Below are positions 42,555-56,169 of a stretch of DNA of 64,000 bases, in pieces. The notes beneath the pieces were generated by a model. The model saw only the letters and a program-made list of their open reading frames with translations. It did no database searches and was not told the DNA's origin. The position numbers were made by a program, and so were the translations under genes. Location of the stretch: contig JAIVFH010000033.1 of assembly GCA_025765595.1 (NCBI GenBank), positions 124,001 through 188,000 of the forward strand, given 5' to 3'. This DNA comes from Obelidium mucronatum. Its lineage: Eukaryota; Chytridiomycota; Chytridiomycetes; Chytridiales; Chytriomycetaceae. Each line of letters starts with the position of its first letter. Positions within the stretch are counted from its first letter, which is position 1.

Positions 42555-45500
42555 CTAGCATTTTCCCCAAACACTCCAAGCAATGAAACACATGTACAAC
42601 TTGGAATTGACACATTTAGTGGCAAACCATGGAACACAGAGTCCGCTTGGTGGTTTCACAGTTGGGGTTGGGGTTGGGGTTTTACTTGCCGTCGTTGTCG
42701 TTGTTGTTTTGGTTGTAGTCTTGGTTGGAGTAGTGGTTGTAGTGGTTGTGGTTGTGGACTTTGTGGTAGTTGTAGTAGTAGTGGTAGTCGTAGTGGTAGT
42801 AGTGGTTGTCGTCGCCGTCGAAGTCGTTGTGATTAGAATTGCTGGGCCAAACTTGATGGAGATGGGAGCAGAATTAGCAGTAAGCGGAACCCAAACCGTA
42901 ACAGAATCGATCCCGATTTGCTCCACAGTAGCGCCAGCTGGCAAGGAAGAAATATTTCGCGCGCCAATCGAAGGAGGAAGTGTGATTGGAGCAATACAAT
43001 TTTTGACTGCAGTTACGTTGAATCCAGCGATAGCAACACCACCAGCATCCACGCTCACAAGCTGAACTACAGTCACACCAGCAGTTTCATAAATCTGACG
43101 ATTGATAAACTTTTGAGTCAAATCGTCTTGCTTGATTGAGATTATGGGCCAATTTGCAACTTGGGTAAAGTTTCCAAAAACGGCTTCAACCCATTGTTGC
43201 ATAAGTCCCAATTTTCCTGTCTTGGAGCCGACTGTAACAACTGGCAAATCAGCGTTGCGCAAGTTAGCTTGATGGAACATTGCTGACGCCCAATTTAAGA
43301 GTGCAAAGTTACGAAGATTGCGGTCTACTTCCGCCTTGAGAATGAAAGCAAAGTCTTTTGCGTTCGATCCGAAGTGCTTGTAAATATTGTTGTAGAGGAT
43401 TGCGTTGTATTCCGGATTTGTTGCATTGAAGTAGATTGCTAACGATTGGCGAGGAATCACTGTGAACCCATCAAATCCATTGCTGGTCGCTGTGGTTTTT
43501 AAAGGCCACCATAATGGACGATCTGTATTCAAAGTCTTTGCGCGGGAAGAATCTCCAACAACGGCAGTGATTCCAAAATCGGAAAGTGCTCTCAAAGCAT
43601 CACCGTTGAAAATTCCAGAGATTCCTGGCGTCACCATGGACTTGTTACTCCAAAACGACTGCCCATCAAGACCCCAGTATTTTTTGCTTGCCAGATCAAA
43701 GTTGAACGTGATTTCATTCATCGTATCACTGTACGAATTATTGTTGAAGATTTCGTGGGTAAAAGTGTGGGAGCACCAAAGGAATTTGCTTGATACAGTA
43801 GACAGGTTTCCAGGAGAAGAAAAGAAATTATACAATGGATCTTGTGCCAAAGCAGAAACCGCCCAGGTTCGGTTAATAGTGGCCAAATCAGGCCAGATTG
43901 TCTTTCCTGTTCCAAGTGGCTTAACCCAGTCTAATCCAGTGTCGGTCAAATCAGGATCGAGATTCACATAATAATCAGTCGTGTTGGAAATGACTTCCAA
44001 GACACCGTTACCTGGTAGTCAGAGAAAAATGAGTTAAAAGTTGCATTAAGCCGTTGTAAACGCCTTTTAACCAGTACCGTTGAAAGCCATTTCGATAGTG
44101 ACATTTGAACCAGACGGCAAGCGTTTGTTTAAATCGGGCATCCAATCAAGCAATCCCTGGATATCTGCCGGGCTTGTGCGGAACGCATTGAACTGGCCAA
44201 ACTCGTTGTTGCCATCGGTATTCAAAAAGACATCATCGATTTGAGGAGTGAAATAAATTCTGCGAATTCCAGTGTATAATCCTTTAGTAGCCCATTGGAA
44301 CCAAATGTGGCTGATGGTGGTGCAAGTAATTGACCACGATCCGCAAGGAAGGAAGAACGACATTTGCTGTTGGTTGCGACCAAAATCGACAACTGCGGCG
44401 GCCACTCCATTTGAAGTGAAGTTTAAAACCGGCGTGACTGCCGACGCGTCGACAATAGTTGCTGGAAAGTTACAAGATCCTTGAGCAACACCGTCACCAG
44501 CAGTTAGCGACCAGGAAGATTTCAATCCAGCGGGCTCAGTAAAATGAGTAGACACCGGGAAAAGATTTAACGTTGCTGTGTTGCAACCTGAGGAGCCTCC
44601 GACTGAAGACAGCTTCCCGGCGAAAACGCCAGCAGTGGGAGCGTCGTTGATGGCAACCAAGCGAACACCATAATATTGCTGGTAGCTATAAATTTGTTTC
44701 CATTGTGCTCCACTTAAAGTGGACAGATACAGTCCATTGGCAAACTCGGCAATCATTTGGCCACTTGCCAGAACAATGACACTGTACTTTCCAAGTACAT
44801 TTGGAGTGACTTCCAATGGCAACGGGGAACTTGACATGGTTTCATTTGTGAACACCAAAGTATCATAGTCCATCCCATAGCTCTTGAAGGTCATTTGGGG
44901 ATACTCCTCGGAACTATCACCTGGAGAAAGAATAAGTGCTCGGGTTTGGACATGGGCACTGTGGGCGACAACTGGAGATGGAACCAAGCTGTAGAGGCCT
45001 CGCGATGCCCAACTAATCCAAATCTCGTTGGTGTATCTTGAGATTCCGTGAGGATTCGCAGTGGCATCCCATTCTGCAGTTTGGTAGAAAAAGGAAAGCT
45101 GTTCTTGTTCTGGACCAAACTTGTAAACAACTGCGGCAGTACTGGAGACCCCATTACTGGAGAAGCTCAAAATTGGAGTGACACTGGTAGCGCTCAAGAC
45201 AGTGGCAGGATAGACACGGTCAAACCTATTTTCAGAGATCACGTGAAATCAAGAATTTTTTTAGAATTTGTTGCAGGCACAGGGCAATCACACTTACGCG
45301 GCTGTATCCATGTTTACTGCAAATTCAGCTCCCAATCCCGCTAAAGTGGATCCAATAGCATTCGCCGGTGTAACGGTAAAAGCACCAAATGCTTCTGCTC
45401 CCGTCACAAGTCCGGCAGACACACCTTCGCCTGGGTGATCATACAAAGTAACCACACGGACCCTGTTAGTGCTCTGATACGCACGCAGCTGATCAAATTG

Positions 45501-45827
45501 ACTGGCCGAGAAACGTGCAGATCCCAGGCCATTGCAAATAAGAATCATAGAGAAGTTGGCCACATTTTCCATGTAAAGTGGAAGTGTAGAAAAGGCAGCA
45601 CTTGACGCAGAATCATATTGTACATAAGGCACGTTGTAAGAAAGAAGAGCAGAAATGACTGATCCACCGGATGGCGTTTCGCTTCCTGTTTAACCATTCA
45701 GCATGATTGACGCACAAGCACAGAAACTGGAAAGGCTCTCACCAAAGACAACGGCCTGATTTACTGGAGCGGCAGAGGCTGAGTTCCATACTACAGACAG
45801 TAACGGCAATACAAAAAATGGTATCAT
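42555..45827 (-). CDS. Secreted Agd3-like polysaccharide deacetylase (CE18-type) with Thr-rich linker
   Basis: Four exons (45827-45743, 45685-45298, 45225-44072, 44011-42555) sum to 1,027 residues. A signal peptide (MIPFFVLPLLSVVWNSASA) starts the protein. The N-terminal half is beta-rich and carbohydrate-binding-like. The catalytic part shows an Asp motif (YFTPQIDDVFLN) and a metal-binding pair (WCSHTFTHEIF), as in Agd3, the fungal enzyme that deacetylates galactosaminogalactan. A 70-residue Thr/Ser/Lys/Pro linker follows, then a short Cys/Trp-rich end (CVPWFATKCVN, then AWSVWGKC) that may bind wall polysaccharide. Substrate is inferred, not shown. It converges with BioF across about 100 bp. 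Confidence 0.78.
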
Positions 45828-46298
45828 TTTTTGAGTTTTGGAAGTTAGAAGTTATTTTCCAAAACAAAACAAATGAGCAGTTCACCAAATTGAAATTTTT
45901 CAAGAGTTTGCGCGACACAAGCCCTCTCAACTGTGATGTGGATCCTGATCTGAGTGATTATGACAGTAGTGACAGAGAGATATAGAATAAAGCGTAGTTT
46001 GAGTGCACCTCAAATTCGCCAACAAAGATATCATACCCGTTGGATTTAATATTCATGTAGACACAATCTTAAGGGGTTGACGCCACTACATACAATATTA
46101 CTTCAATCTCAGATCCCGCACTTCGCCTGTTGAACATACCTGAAATCCATTGAAGTGCCGCAGGATTTTTTCTTGTAAAGTACGAAGGTCAATAACAGTG
46201 CATATTACGATACAAAGACGGAAACATATAGGACCGTTCAAAGGATCTCAGGATTTGAAGCATACGTCTACGAAGATCAACAGATTTCTTCACCAAAA
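45828..46298. other. Divergent intergenic interval
   Basis: 470 bp between the starts of the deacetylase and decarboxylase genes. No ORF, RNA or repeat of note. Both promoters presumably lie here. Confidence 0.5.
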
Positions 46299-46613
46299 AT
46301 GACAGTTCTGGCTGAATCAGATCTCCTTGATCTTGTCTCTCTCTTGGACCTTCTAAGACCAACCTTATCCGCGTATTTCGAAGCCCTTCCAAACGATAAA
46401 GTCACTTTGGCAGCAGCACCATCTGTAGTTCGATCCAATCTTCAGTTTGGCGATGAATTGACACCAACTTCATCCGGCACAGTCAATAGCCAATCAAGAA
46501 ACCAGGACATCATTCAGCTGTTTCAATCGATTCTAGATAATAGCACTAAGACAGCGTCTCCGCGCTTCTTGGATAAACTATACACGGGAAGTGACGCAAT
46601 CGGTACAGATATC

Positions 46614-46662
<49 letters not shown>

Positions 46663-48078
46663 AACTGCAACATTTTATCGTTGTAGGCCAAGCATCCGAA
46701 CTGCTTTTAGCGATCTTGAATACAAACAGTCATGTATTCTCCGTCAGTCCAGTTGCGACCCTCATGGAACACGAATGCATTGCGGCATTGTCTGCTTTGG
46801 TTGGATTCCCCACACTCTGCTCCGGTATATTCTTGCCGGGTGGATCTCATTCAAACTTGACAGCAATGACGTCGGCTCGAAACCTTTTGTACCCTCAAAT
46901 CAAATTGAAAGGTGCTGTTCGGGCAGGAATTTCTTTGTCAATTTTCACAAGTGTTGAGAGTCATTATTCGATTGACAAGGCAGCAATTGCTCTCGGTTTG
47001 GGACTAGAGGGATTAATTAAGCTGCCTGTTTCGGGCGTTGGCCTCGGTATGGATCCTGCTGCGTTGCATCGGGCGATGATTAATTCTGTCGAGAATGGGG
47101 ACACTCCGTTTTTCGTGAATTTAACTGCTGGAACAACTATTTTCAGCACATATGACGCCATTCAAGAATGTCTTAATGTTGTGCGGGCCGTGGAAGACCA
47201 ATATGGGATTCGCGTTTGGTTTGACTTCCACCCTTCCAAGGACTCAATGTTAACATTATTATAGGGTTCATGTTGACGGTTCTTATGGTGGGCCCGCCAT
47301 TTTTTCACCCACTCATCGAAAGGCTCTGCTCAACGGCCTCGAATGTGTTGACTCGTTTACAATCAGTCCCCACAAGATTCTTGGCGTACCATTGCAATGC
47401 TCTCTTTTGTTGGTCAATTCCCATCGGGGTAACGGAAGAGACGCACTTTGGCGTGCCAATGGCTTAAGTGCAGACTATCTGTTTCACGATTCAATTGCAC
47501 CCGAATCCTCAGCGGCAAAACCAACATTCAAGATAAGGGAAGGAGAAGAAGACTGCGGGTTTATGATGGGTTTGGGGGATGCCACAATTGGATGTGGTCG
47601 TCGAACGGATTCTATCAAATTGTATATCTCGTGGAAATATCATGGCTCGTTGGGATTTCAGAAACGAGTGGAAAACGCATTCTCCAGTGTGGATTATCTT
47701 GCACGAAAGTTGAACGAAAGTCCATATTTCCATCTCGTTCTTCCGCTTTCGTCATTACCCAGATTGAGTGTATCATTTTGGTGTGTACCTCCATCCATAC
47801 TTGCAAATTACGGCTCTGGACGATCATTATTGGAATCTCAATCCAGCATTCTTCTGAAAAATATTACTGCGGCTGTACATTCCGAACTCAGCAAACGGGG
47901 AACATACATGATCGACTATATGGGGCTATCCTCCCAGAATCTACCTCCATTCCTGAGAGTGTCCATGAGCCACCCGAGAATCGATGAGTCGTTTGTAAAT
48001 GGGTTGGTCGAAGAGTTGGAGGGAATTGTGCTCACATGCCGAGTTACCGGTGAAGACTGCGTTGTGGACCTGCAATGA
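46299..48078 (+). CDS. Group II PLP-dependent decarboxylase
   Basis: Three exons (46299-46602, 46687-47218, 47265-48078) give 549 residues. Related to glutamate, cysteine-sulfinate and diaminobutyrate decarboxylases: LPGGSHSNLTAM, VHVDGSYGGPAIF with the cofactor-binding Asp, and the PLP lysine in TISPHKILGVPLQCS, then ADYLFHD and GCGRRTDSIKLYISWK. The product cannot be told from motifs alone; the overall order is closest to cysteine-sulfinate/glutamate decarboxylase-like proteins of fungi. The first intron contains an uninterrupted run of 46 T. No presequence is evident. Confidence 0.88.
46615..46660 (+). repeat. Homopolymer T46 inside the decarboxylase's first intron
   Basis: 46 consecutive T between donor GTACAG (46603) and the acceptor TTGTAG, which ends at 46686. 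It may act as an extreme polypyrimidine tract; its true length is uncertain in any assembly. Confidence 0.9.
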
Positions 48079-48173
48079 TATGTTGAATAAATCCATAAAT
48101 TGAAGAAATACAGATAATAATACAGAATATACAATTGATACTTGTAATTTTTAATCTTCAATTACTTTGTCTT

Positions 48174-49690
48174 ATGCGAACATCAATCATCACAGTTCTC
48201 ATTGCCCTCGTGGCCATAATTGCCGCCTCTTCACAGCCTCAAGTTGTTGTTGAAGAACTTAAATCAATGGCAAAGGCTGAAGAGTTGGCTGGCGGGTTCT
48301 TTTCTAAACATGGCTCTAGCCGAGGGCACACAAACAACTGGGCGGTCTTGGTTAGGTCAATTTTTGAAAAAGTCCTCGATTACGGATTCTTATCTTGTTT
48401 CATCATTCAAGGTGTGCACTTCTCGCTTCTGGTTCAACTATCGTCACATTGCAAATACCCTATCGATGTACAGGTTATACCTCCGCCTGCGGCGCTGCCG
48501 AGACGCTTTTTTAACCTTCTAAAATAGAACTGTGAAGCGTCTGGGTATCCCTGACTCCAACATCATTCTCATGCTTGCAGATGATGTCGCTTGTAATTCC
48601 AGAAACCACTTTCCTGCGACTGTCTTCAATAATGCTGGGAGACTCCTGGATTTATATGGATCTAATATCGAAGTGGATTACCGCGGATATGAAGTCACAG
48701 TGGAGAATTTTATTCGTGTCTTGACCGGTAAGTGGACTTGGGACTAGGAGTTTTTTTTGTTTCCAACGCTTACCTCAGGACGGCATGAGAAGCACGTACC
48801 GAGATCCAAACGTCTGCTGACAGATGATCGCAGCAATGTTCTTATCTTCATGACAGGACACGGCGGAAAGGAGTTTCTCAAGTTCCAGGATGCAGAGGAA
48901 ATCGGATCGCATGATATTGGTGATGCTATTGCTCAAATGCACGAGAAAAAGAGGTAATTAGTCAAAAACGTAAATTGCTTTTCGTTTGGTTGTGAAAGAG
49001 TTGTTCATGTAGATACAACGAAATCTTTTTCATGATTGACACTTGCCAAGCTGCGTCCATGTACAAGCACATCTACTCTCCCAACGTAGTTGCTGCCGCA
49101 TCCAGTCTCGTAGGACAGAGCTCATATTCACACCATCATGATTCAGAAATCGGAACAGCTGTTATTGATCGATGGACATTCTCTAACTTGGAAACGTTGG
49201 AGAACTTAAAACGACAGGATAGAGAAACGCTTGGAAATTTGGTGAGGTTTAGGATTTTTTTTAATATTCTTCTTTAACATGATGGCAGTTTGCTACCTAT
49301 AATCCTGAAGTCATTCTATCAACTCCTGGAATTCGAACTGATTTGTTTCCTCGAGGGGTGGACAATGTGAGAAATTTTTTTTTTGCTGGGATGGATTATT
49401 CAAATGGTATCAAATAGGCGCTTGTCACTGACTTCTTTGGTGCTGTTCAAACGGTGGAACTAACACATTCGGGATACAAACATGATAAATCTGCTGCGAA
49501 ACGCGAATCGCTAAAACCTGACATCAAAGTTGACTGGGATACTATTCATAGCCAATTAGATTCTGATGAGAAAAAAGTTAAGAGTAACTTGCGCATTGTA
49601 ACTCCTCAAGCGTACCTGATCAATGCGCCTTTCTGCTTGGCCCTCTTTGCCTTTTTGGGTGGCATTCTGGCATTAGGATCAATGCAATAA
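48174..49690 (+). CDS. GPI8: GPI-anchor transamidase catalytic subunit (Gpi8/PIG-K)
   Basis: Seven exons (48174-48350, 48412-48473, 48528-48727, 48779-48953, 49013-49241, 49289-49366, 49418-49690) give 397 residues. A C13 cysteine peptidase-like enzyme in the ER that cuts the C-terminal signal of proteins and transfers them to GPI. Signal peptide at the start ([14 protein letters not shown]), then [27 protein letters not shown], the catalytic His in [10 protein letters not shown] and Cys in [11 protein letters not shown]. The C-terminus has one transmembrane helix ([15 protein letters not shown]), as in the family. Confidence 0.96.
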
Positions 49691-49757
49691 TAAAACCAAA
49701 CTTCCGGAGACTACGCTCTTGCATTTATCATCTTATTATCATTAAATACTGTCATAA

Positions 49758-52280
49758 TTATATCGAGCTCGCAAGCTTTCTCAAGTTTACGAAAAGAGTG
49801 TGGTCTTCGCCTCGAATACCCCTCTGCTTCATCTCATCCAACAGCCACGCTGCCGTCGCTTTGCGTTGATCAAAATCACCACTAATACCAGCACTACTAG
49901 CCGAATACCACGCCTTGTTACCATCAACAAGAGTTTTTGCGAGAGCTCGAAACACTCGCACATCAGGCTCCCACCCACACCGCAAAATTCCTTCATACAC
50001 GCCTCTCAAATTGCATTCTACAGTCTCAATGCAACCGTTTGCCAAACGAATCGGAAGTCGCGTATTGGCAGGTTTCGGTGGCAGTACAGATAAGATCAGT
50101 ATCAGAATAGTAAAAGTTTGAACGGTTGGCACCATATTCCCCTCAACTTTTTCAACCATATACTTGTAAGTCGCAAGCGCTTGTTCGGCTTGGTTGAGTC
50201 GCCAGTACCCAGCCATAAGACTGTTGAAGCAAATCACATCTGGTTTCAGGTGGGTATGAGATATAAGGCTGAAGAAAAGATTTACAAAGTGTGAAAACTG
50301 GGTCGAGTTTTGATGGGTTTTTGATGTGAGGGCTGTGAAAAGTACAGTGAAGAATATGCTGTCGAATGAGTTCGGGGGGGTAAGATTATCAGTCGACGTT
50401 GCAGTATCTGATGGGGTGGGTATCATTACGGCGGATGTTATTCTCTTGAAGTCGGATTCAAGCATAGTTGGAGATACTAGTTTGAGGAGTATGGTGTATG
50501 TGATGATGTTGGGTTGAAAATCAAACTTTTCAAGAAAACGGAAGGCGAGATCCTTGGTTTGAACCAAAAGTAAAGAAGCAAGGATTGTGTTGTAGGTGTC
50601 TGTAGTAGGAAGAATAGACTGCGCCTTCATTTCTGTGAAGATATCTTGAATCAAATTTGATAGCCCCACTTCTGGGTCTTCGTAAAAGTCTAAATTTCGT
50701 ATCCTGGCTGCTAGGAGACTGTGGTATGTGCCGAGTGCCCCAACCACATCAGATTGTTGCATCTGTTCAAATAATTTTATGGCATAGCCAGAGTGCCCTT
50801 GATGGATAAGAGACTTCATCAGGATTTCATATGTAAATCTCCTGGGGTATACTCCGCAAGCCGTTTGGGACTTTGCGTGTGCAATCGCAGATTGAACTTG
50901 CCCTTTAGTCACTAGGCGCTTTAAATATAGTGAATGGAAATATTGATCTGAGTTCAGTTGCGCTACTGATGATCCCTCAATCTCTTGAAAATGCTTATCA
51001 AACGCTCCAATATCGTCGGATTTGAGCAGTGAGAGAAAGAGAATGTGCCACATACGAGTACTCAGCATAAAACCCCTATTCAAGGCTTCGATGCACTGTT
51101 TACCGGCTTGGATGATGTCGTTTTGGCTCGCCAGAACCTCCATCAAGGCGTAGAATGTACCGACGTCAGGCTCCACACCTCGCGAAACAAGACCCATCAA
51201 GTCAATAGGTCCAGCCCCATAACATCCATCTTTGAACGACAGAATGTACATATTCCAAGCTCGTACATTTGGTACAATCGCGTCTTCCCCCCATGCCAGC
51301 ATTCTCTCAAACACAGCCCTCACATCCTCCCCTCGTCCAGACTTTTCAAGACGAATCATCAAGAGTATATACATGTCCAAATTGGCTGGGCGCAAATGCA
51401 TCCGCTCATATTCCATCAAGCACCAAATTGCCATATCCAGATCCCTCATCAAAAACCCCTTCATCAACGTCCGAAATATCCGAATTCCAGGAAGTTCCTG
51501 TATTCTTCCGTCGCACAGAAGCCGATGATACCACTTCAAAGCCACCCCCATAGATCCAGTAGGTAGAGCACCCGCCTGTATCATCATCCAATATGCTTCT
51601 CTTGAAACTGCACCAGCAGATTCCAACGCCAAAAAATAAGAGAGCGCCGCATTAAAGTTTCCGCGTCGTGAATGCAGCGAAAGTAATGCAAACAAGTCCC
51701 CAACTGTCAGCTTTTCGTTTAACATCGACACAATCGTGCATTCCACAAGCCCGGCAATAGCGAGATCCAGATTCAGCAATAACCGTGAATTCTCTTTCAA
51801 CAGTTGCGATTCGAGAGACGCAAATTTGGGTTTGTTTTTGTTCGCGACTGAAACCCATCTTTTGACAAAGGAGCGCCATTCGGAGGTTGAGTATTCGTCT
51901 ATTGGGTCATTCACAAAGACGGAAAGATTTCGTTTTGAGGGTATATGGTCGGCTGCAATTTGGAGAAGGAGGTGGAGAGATTCGAGTGACAGCGAGGATT
52001 TTTCCTTGTGCGCAAGAAACATACGATAAGCTGTGTATTTGCAGATACGTTCCGTAAATTGATGCGTTAGAATTTCTTCTATCGCTGGTTTCGGAGTTTG
52101 AACTGGGGTAACAAGTGTTGGTAGTGGAGGATGATGCAATTCGTGAACAGCCTGCGCCGCTATCGATGAACTCCGGCACTGGACTCCTTGCAGGTTATGG
52201 GTATTTGGCTTAATAATACAGAGTTTTGGATGAATCAGCCCCAGCAGCTGCAGTCGTAATGGTGGGTGAAATCTTCGCAT
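49758..52280 (-). CDS. Pentatricopeptide-repeat (PPR) protein, probably mitochondrial
   Basis: An intronless 840-residue frame; the first ATG is at 52280. The N-terminus (MRRFHPPLRLQLLGLIHPK) is basic and lacks acidic residues, suiting mitochondrial import. From about residue 200 it is a series of 35-residue helical pairs typical of PPR arrays, for example TYEILMKSLIHQGH, TYNTILASLLLVQTKD, TYTILLKLV and CFNSLMAGYWRLNQAEQAL. Such proteins bind organellar RNA; the target cannot be predicted. It converges with GPI8 across 67 bp and diverges from the DJ-1 gene across 278 bp. Confidence 0.88.
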   Translation of the reverse strand: MRRFHPPLRLQLLGLIHPKLCIIKPNTHNLQGVQCRSSSIAAQAVHELHHPPLPTLVTPVQTPKPAIEEILTHQFTERICKYTAYRMFLAHKEKSSLSLESLHLLLQIAADHIPSKRNLSVFVNDPIDEYSTSEWRSFVKRWVSVANKNKPKFASLESQLLKENSRLLLNLDLAIAGLVECTIVSMLNEKLTVGDLFALLSLHSRRGNFNAALSYFLALESAGAVSREAYWMMIQAGALPTGSMGVALKWYHRLLCDGRIQELPGIRIFRTLMKGFLMRDLDMAIWCLMEYERMHLRPANLDMYILLMIRLEKSGRGEDVRAVFERMLAWGEDAIVPNVRAWNMYILSFKDGCYGAGPIDLMGLVSRGVEPDVGTFYALMEVLASQNDIIQAGKQCIEALNRGFMLSTRMWHILFLSLLKSDDIGAFDKHFQEIEGSSVAQLNSDQYFHSLYLKRLVTKGQVQSAIAHAKSQTACGVYPRRFTYEILMKSLIHQGHSGYAIKLFEQMQQSDVVGALGTYHSLLAARIRNLDFYEDPEVGLSNLIQDIFTEMKAQSILPTTDTYNTILASLLLVQTKDLAFRFLEKFDFQPNIITYTILLKLVSPTMLESDFKRITSAVMIPTPSDTATSTDNLTPPNSFDSIFFTVLFTALTSKTHQNSTQFSHFVNLFFSLISHTHLKPDVICFNSLMAGYWRLNQAEQALATYKYMVEKVEGNMVPTVQTFTILILILSVLPPKPANTRLPIRLANGCIETVECNLRGVYEGILRCGWEPDVRVFRALAKTLVDGNKAWYSASSAGISGDFDQRKATAAWLLDEMKQRGIRGEDHTLFVNLRKLASSI

Positions 52281-52558
52281 GTTGGATTTCTTTTCTTTTT
52301 TTGCCAATGCCTTGCATACTTTTTGTCTAACTATTTCTACTTTCTACGTTCTGCCTTGAGCAATTAGTTAATATTCCTTCTTCATTTCATATTGCGCGAA
52401 AAGGGATAAATATTAATTTAATATTTAGGAACACCTTTTGACTCAACGGCCTTGTATATAATAAGTTGCAATAGTACGATATTTAATAGGATCTTTGACT
52501 GCGCTTGATTGTATTCTTAATTGATTTCCTTTTTAAATACTCATCGTTAATCAACAAA

Positions 52559-53152
52559 ATGGTATCACCACGAAAGATCCTCATGATCGTTGGTGACTTC
52601 TCCGAAGACTACGAAGTAATGGTCCCCTTCCAAACCCTGGAGACGTTTGGCTTCCAAGTGGATACAGTCTGCCCAAACAAGAAGAAGGGAGACACCGTTG
52701 CCACGTGTGTTCACGACTTTGTTGGATTCCAAACCTACGCGGAGTCGAGAGGGCACAACTTTGGCATTACCGCTGACTTTGATGCTATTAATCTCGATGA
52801 ATACGATGGCCTTTTCCTTCCGGGAGGTCGTGCCCCTGAGTATCTTCGCTTGAACGAACGTGTGCTTGACATGACGCGTCACTTCTTTGTCCACAACAAA
52901 CCCGTGGCAAGTGTTTGTCATGGAATCCAAATCCTGACAGCCGCCAACCTGGTGAAGGGAGTTGAAGCTACCTGCTACCCTGCTTGTTCCCCTGAACTCT
53001 CGTTGATGGGGGGAAAGTATGTGTCTGTGGGAGCACATGAGGCTGTCATTAGTGGTAATTTGGTGACGTCGCCTGCCTGGCCTGGACACCAGGCAATGCT
53101 GAGAGAGTTCGTCAAGTTGCTTGGTGTCGAAATTGTTCACAGACGAGTTTGA
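52559..53152 (+). CDS. DJ-1/PfpI family protein
   Basis: A single exon of 197 residues. The class I glutamine-amidotransferase-like fold is evident from KILMIVGDFSEDYEV, DGLFLPGGRAPEYLR, the nucleophile elbow SVCHGIQILTAAN (Cys) and WPGHQAML. Family members act as glyoxalase III/deglycase-like or stress-related enzymes; the conserved Cys elbow and the Glu/His context suggest an active protein. It is followed by the thiolase gene 57 bp downstream on the same strand. Confidence 0.92.
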   Translation: MVSPRKILMIVGDFSEDYEVMVPFQTLETFGFQVDTVCPNKKKGDTVATCVHDFVGFQTYAESRGHNFGITADFDAINLDEYDGLFLPGGRAPEYLRLNERVLDMTRHFFVHNKPVASVCHGIQILTAANLVKGVEATCYPACSPELSLMGGKYVSVGAHEAVISGNLVTSPAWPGHQAMLREFVKLLGVEIVHRRV

Positions 53153-53209
53153 TTTTTTATTCGGAGGAAGTCGGAAGGCGAATAAAACAAATAACGAAGT
53201 TCCAAAAAG

Positions 53210-54768
<1,559 letters not shown>

Positions 54769-54845
54769 CTCTGAAAATGAAACTCGAACAAATCAAACAA
54801 ATGCAAATAATTTTAAAGAGATGTTTAATCAATAATAATGTCTTT

Positions 54846-56169
54846 TCATTTTCTCAATCCAAAAGCACAGTTATAACCAATACAAGTTGGAAGAACAATT
54901 GGAGGTGTTGGGCTTGGGGGAACTTCTTCGACTGGTGCAGTTTCTGGGACGACTTCAGTGGGATCTGGGACAGCAGCGGTGGCGGTTGGCGCTGGGACCT
55001 CTTGAATCACCTCCGTTGTAGCTACTGCAGAGGTCGTGGGTGCAAGTTGAGTTGTGGTTGTAGTGACGACAACGATTTCAGTTGATGTTGGAACGGAACC
55101 TGCGTCAGTTGTTGGAATAGTAGTTGTCTTGGCAATTGTAGCTTCTTCAGGGACGTATACTGGCTTGGTTGACACTTCTGGAGAAGCAATAGAGCTTGTG
55201 GTGGTTGGAACATTTCCAGCTGGTGGAGGTGGAGCACCAGTGATTGGTTTCACTTGAATTTCCGTGGTACAAGAGGTAGAAACAGGGGCCGGTGCTGGTT
55301 TTACAGCAGACACTTGAGAGGTGCAAATGGTAGTAGTAGCTGGTGCGATTGGAATATTACCAGCTGGAATTGTAGCGGGTGCAATAGATGAGCTGCTATT
55401 AGTCTTTTTTGCTGAACACTTCTTCTTGGTTTTTGGAATAGTTGGAGTTGCTGGAGCAGCCGTTGGAGCTACTGAAGGGGTCGTCATCACCGGAATGGTT
55501 CCAGAAGGTGGTGTGGGGGCGATATAGATAGCTGAGCTAGCAGTTTTAGTGGAGTGTGACAGCTGGAAGAGTCATGGTACTAGCAGTCGGTTGAGTGCAA
55601 GTAGTCGTAGTAGAAGGAGCCACTGGAGCAACAGAACTAGCAATTGGTGTTTTTATAGGAAGACTTCCACTTGGTGGAGTAGGCGCAATGTAAATTGCTG
55701 GGGTGGTGGCAATGTTGGCAGCCGATGTCGCAATGCAGGTTGGAATCACTGGAACTGGGACAACAATTGGTGCAACCGAGGAAGTAACAATTGGGGTTGC
55801 CGCGGGAGTTTTCACTGGAGTGTTGCTGGCTGGAGGAGTCGGCGCAATATAAATGGCCGGGGAATTGACGGCAGGAGACAACGTACTTGGAGAGCATGTT
55901 GGAATAACTGGAATTGGAACAGTTGCTGGGGCAACTGAACTGACTCTGGGTGTGGTGCCGGCCGGAGGTGTAGGGGCAATGTAAATGGCTGGTGTCGTTA
56001 ATGTCGGAGAATTGATAGCTGGGACAGCAGAGGATTGAACGCAAGTGGGAATCACGGGAACAGCCACAGTTGCCGGTGCAACAGCCGAAGAAGACGGAGT
56101 CGGTGCGACATAAACTGGACGTGAAAGGACAACCGAAGCCGCAAGCGTTATGACTGCAATGATCTGCAT
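54846..56169 (-). CDS. Secreted Pro/Thr/Val-rich repeat protein (one frame break)
   Basis: The ATG at 56169 opens a signal peptide (MQIIAVITLAASVVLS). The rest is a low-complexity wall-like protein. A unit of about 45 residues recurs three to four times, each with a PAIYIAPTPP-type core and a SVAPATVPIPVIPTC-type end holding one Cys. The tail is Thr/Glu/Pro-rich and ends CIGYNCAFGLRK. At about 55550 the frame ends, and the next repeat core (SSAIYIAPTPP) continues in another register; total length is one base over a multiple of three, so a single inserted base is the simplest account. About 440 residues if in one frame. Probably a cell-wall or surface protein; no known family. Confidence 0.7.

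Noticed and set aside
42583..43065. A 160-codon plus-strand frame very rich in valine
   Set aside because: It is the exact antisense of the Thr-rich linker of the deacetylase; poly-Thr codons read backwards give Val. No independent support.
52565..53140. 191-codon minus-strand frame
   Set aside because: Antisense shadow of the DJ-1/PfpI gene, which has clear family motifs on the plus strand.
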